Shown one piece after another: positions 61,785 through 64,000 of a stretch of 64,000 nt of DNA (its first letter is position 1; each line of letters starts with the position of its first letter). Where the stretch lies: contig NC_040017.1 in NCBI RefSeq assembly GCF_000972845.2, positions 23,397,606-23,461,605 on the forward strand, given 5' to 3'. The position numbers and the translations under genes were made by a program. A model generated the notes under the pieces. The model saw only the letters and a list, made by a program, of their open reading frames with translations, did not search any database and had not been told where the DNA came from. The DNA comes from Larimichthys crocea (lineage: Eukaryota > Chordata > Actinopteri > Sciaenidae).

Positions 61785-63374
61785 GCTCAACTCAACTCAA
61801 CTTTATTTATTTATATAGCACCTTTCATACAGAATTGTAGCCCAAAGTGCTTCACAGAGCAGAGTAAAAACAGAAATAGACAACAACTAACAGTTCTTAA
61901 GGCAGCAGAGCAGTTGCATGAAAAACTAGAGATGAGAAGAAGAGTAAAAAGCATAAAACTACAACAACGAAACAAATAAGAAGTAAAATTAAGACCTATA
62001 GGGTAAAAAGCATAATTTAAGAACAGGCCTGTACAGCGAATAAGCACCAGAGATAAAAGTAACAGGGAATGATCAGGACCTAAAAACTCAGTAGTGAATG
62101 GCCAGGCATCTTAGGTAAAAGTCTCGCTAAAGAGATATGTCTTAATTTGTGCAGTCCTTCAAATCCATAGGCAGGCTGTTCCAGAGATGGGGGCCGCAGT
62201 AGCTAAAAGCGGCCTCACCAAACTTCTTTGTGGAGGTTCTGGGGACAACTAGGAGGATCTGAGGGACCTGATTGGTACATACTTTTGTAGCATGTCACAA
62301 AGGTAGGTCGGTGTCAGGCAAGTTGTAGAAAGTTATTTCCCATCCAGACATTTATTTCAGCTAGGCAACATACTAAGTTGTTAATTGGGGTGAGGTGGTG
62401 TGGGGATACCACAATGTACAGTTGTGTATCGTCTGTGTAGCTATGGAAGTCAATATAATGACTTCTAATAATTTTGCTGAGTGGGAGCATGTAGATGTTG
62501 AACAGAAGGGGCCCTAAGATAGAACCTTGAGGGACTCCACAGGCAATAATATTTACATCTGATGAAAAATTACCCAGTGTCACAGTGAAGTCCCGCCCAG
62601 TCAGATATAGCCTGAACCAATTCAAGGCCACACCCGAGAGGCCAACCAAATTTTCAAGTCTGTTTAGTAAAATATTATGATCAACTCTGTCAAAAATCTG
62701 CACTAAGATCAAGTAGGACCAAGTAGTACTTTGGCCAGTGCCGTTTCTGTGCTATAGTGCTCTCTATAACCAGACTGAAAAGTTTCTAAGATATTATTAA
62801 TTGTAATAAAATTATTAGTTTGTTTAAAAAAATGTTTTTCTAAAATCTTACCTAAAAACGAGAGGTTTGAGATTGGCCTGTAGTTGTTAAAGTCTGAGGA
62901 ATCTGGGTTAATTTTTTTAGGTTGTGGTTTGACAGTTGTTGTCTTTAAAACATGGGGGAAAGTGCCAAAAAATAATGGGTGACTGACGATGTGTAGGGAG
63001 CTAAAAACAGATTTAAGAAACAAGGTAGATATGGGATCAAGTGTGCAAGTGGAGGGTTTTAGCTCTGATACCACCTTACTAAGTGCCTCAGCATCAATCT
63101 GAGTAAACGAGTGCATGGTATAATTAAAGTGCTTAGTGCAATCTAAAACAGTAAAGCTGCCCTGCTGGCTGACAACCCTCAGAGTCTGCTCTCTATCTGC
63201 TTCATTTAAACTGCAGATAACACATTTTAAATACTGATTAACACCTTTGTCGGATTCCATGTAATGTTCACCTCCATAAGGTCCCTTATTTTTCAAATAA
63301 ACAGTAATATTCTCATACCGTACATTATGTACTCTATCTGATTCCTGTATTTGCATTAAATCATTAAGTTTCAC
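61785..63374 (-). mobile_element. 5'-truncated LINE of the L2/Rex1/CR1 group
   Basis: Minus-strand translation from 63374 gives FNNYRPISNLSFLGKILEK and FQSGYREHYSTETALAKVL, then GVPQGSILGPLLF and FHSYTDDTQLY, the conserved blocks of a non-LTR reverse transcriptase. Near 62705 about 20 residues are missing and the frame breaks at the first catalytic aspartate block (LLDLSADF), so the enzyme is dead. The 3' end at lower coordinates finishes in GCTATATAAATAAATAAAG followed by TTGAG repeats, the usual end of such elements. The endonuclease domain is absent. Confidence 0.85.
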
Positions 63375-64000
63375 ACAATGAATTCAAAATTCAGGGTTCT
63401 CATTGCTTGTTTATTACAGTTACCTCAGTGCCACAAAAACTTATATTTTATGTCTTGATAGTAAGACAACCTTGACCGGTGATCAAATTAAAACAAAACA
63501 GTAGTAACATACACTAACATGATCAAGGCGAAGAAGATGACAGAGCTTTAAAATTCAAGTTCTAAAGAACATTATCAGCAGTACCCGGAGAGAACATGCA
63601 ATCTCAGCACAGAAAGGTCCCAGCTGGGGTTCGAACTAGAAACCTTCTTGCTCTGAGGCGACAGTGCTGATGATTTATTTGTAGAAATATTTGTATTGGG
63701 TGCAACTGCAGAAGGAGATAGTAGTATGTATAGTAGTAGCATGAAAAAAAGCAATGACTTATGCGTTCATAAATTATTTAAGATTCATTTATACAATAAT
63801 TATACATATGTAAACACATACTGCACTGCAGTGTTCATGAATTATTTGAAAATTACTTTTATGTTCATGGACATAAAGCCAAAGAAGCAGTGTTTTGGTG
63901 AAAAGAGAGGTAGATAAAAAGATATGGTCAAAGAAAATCATGTGACAAGTATAAAAAGTTTCAGCTCACCACATAAAGGCACTGACAGACATTTTCTTTC
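63375..64000. other. Right edge of the window
   Basis: Apart from a fish interspersed repeat at 63575-63690 I see no gene or RNA in this stretch. Confidence 0.5.
63575..63690. repeat. Common teleost interspersed repeat fragment
   Basis: The text ACAGAAAGGTCCCAGCTGGG followed by GTTCGAAC and later CTTCTTGCTCTGAGGCGACA is a phrase I know from many fish genomes. It may descend from a non-autonomous transposon. The GTTCGAAC is not part of a functional tRNA gene. Confidence 0.55.

Noticed and set aside
62314..63374. Host gene on the minus strand
   Set aside because: The translation is a LINE reverse transcriptase with standard motifs and a frameshift.
63620..63660. tRNA-like B-box (GTTCGAAC)
   Set aside because: No A-box, no cloverleaf and no terminator. 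It belongs to a common fish interspersed repeat.

Overview
This window is nuclear DNA from a ray-finned (teleost) fish. Genes are split by many short GT-AG introns. A run of genes matches the mammalian WDR95-TEX26-HMGB1 neighbourhood (human 13q12.3), and it is followed by fish-type olfactory receptors, fish LINE, Tc1 and MITE relics, and microsatellites. Gene names come from reading the translations and from recalled family knowledge; no database search was run. Exon boundaries were placed by hand from GT/AG sites and phase.

Region 1 (about 0.7-17 kb, minus strand). A 27-exon EF-hand/WD-repeat gene (wdr95, WDR49/EFCAB8 family) has its start codon at 14585; its 3' end lies before the window or was not found. 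Upstream of it on the same strand is a complete 7-exon tex26 (293 aa). Several RFX/X-box-like motifs lie in and around both genes, which would suit expression in ciliated or sperm cells.

Region 2 (19.6-22.3 kb, plus strand). A CpG-rich promoter-like stretch is followed by a complete four-coding-exon HMGB1-type gene (201 aa). It keeps both HMG boxes, the three redox cysteines and an acidic tail, but lacks the lysine-rich second nuclear localisation segment of mammalian HMGB1.

Region 3 (24.4-37.7 kb, plus strand). A 16-exon Fat-type giant cadherin of 3038 aa has about 17 cadherin repeats, EGF and laminin-G modules, one membrane helix and a cytoplasmic tail with recognisable FAT4-like motifs. 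It is about 60% of the length of true FAT4.

Region 4 (38.4-57.4 kb). This is an olfactory receptor cluster with four intact receptors (two minus, two plus) and two pseudogenes. It is organised around a large imperfect inverted duplication (arms about 45.8-50.1 kb and 53.5-57.4 kb). One arm carries an intact receptor and the other its decayed copy. The inner edge of the right arm cuts through another receptor gene, which was also hit by a 5'-truncated L1 with a visible 15-bp target-site duplication. The left arm contains a hairpin element with identical-looking 125-bp inverted ends that replaced about 20 bp. Just outside it sits a second palindromic element of about 1.8 kb.

Region 5 (57.4-64 kb). 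No host gene was recognised. It holds relics of a LINE reverse transcriptase (plus strand, about 59 kb), a Tc1-like transposase (about 61.1-61.4 kb), a 5'-truncated L2/Rex1/CR1-type LINE (minus strand, 61.8-63.4 kb) and a common fish repeat near 63.6 kb.
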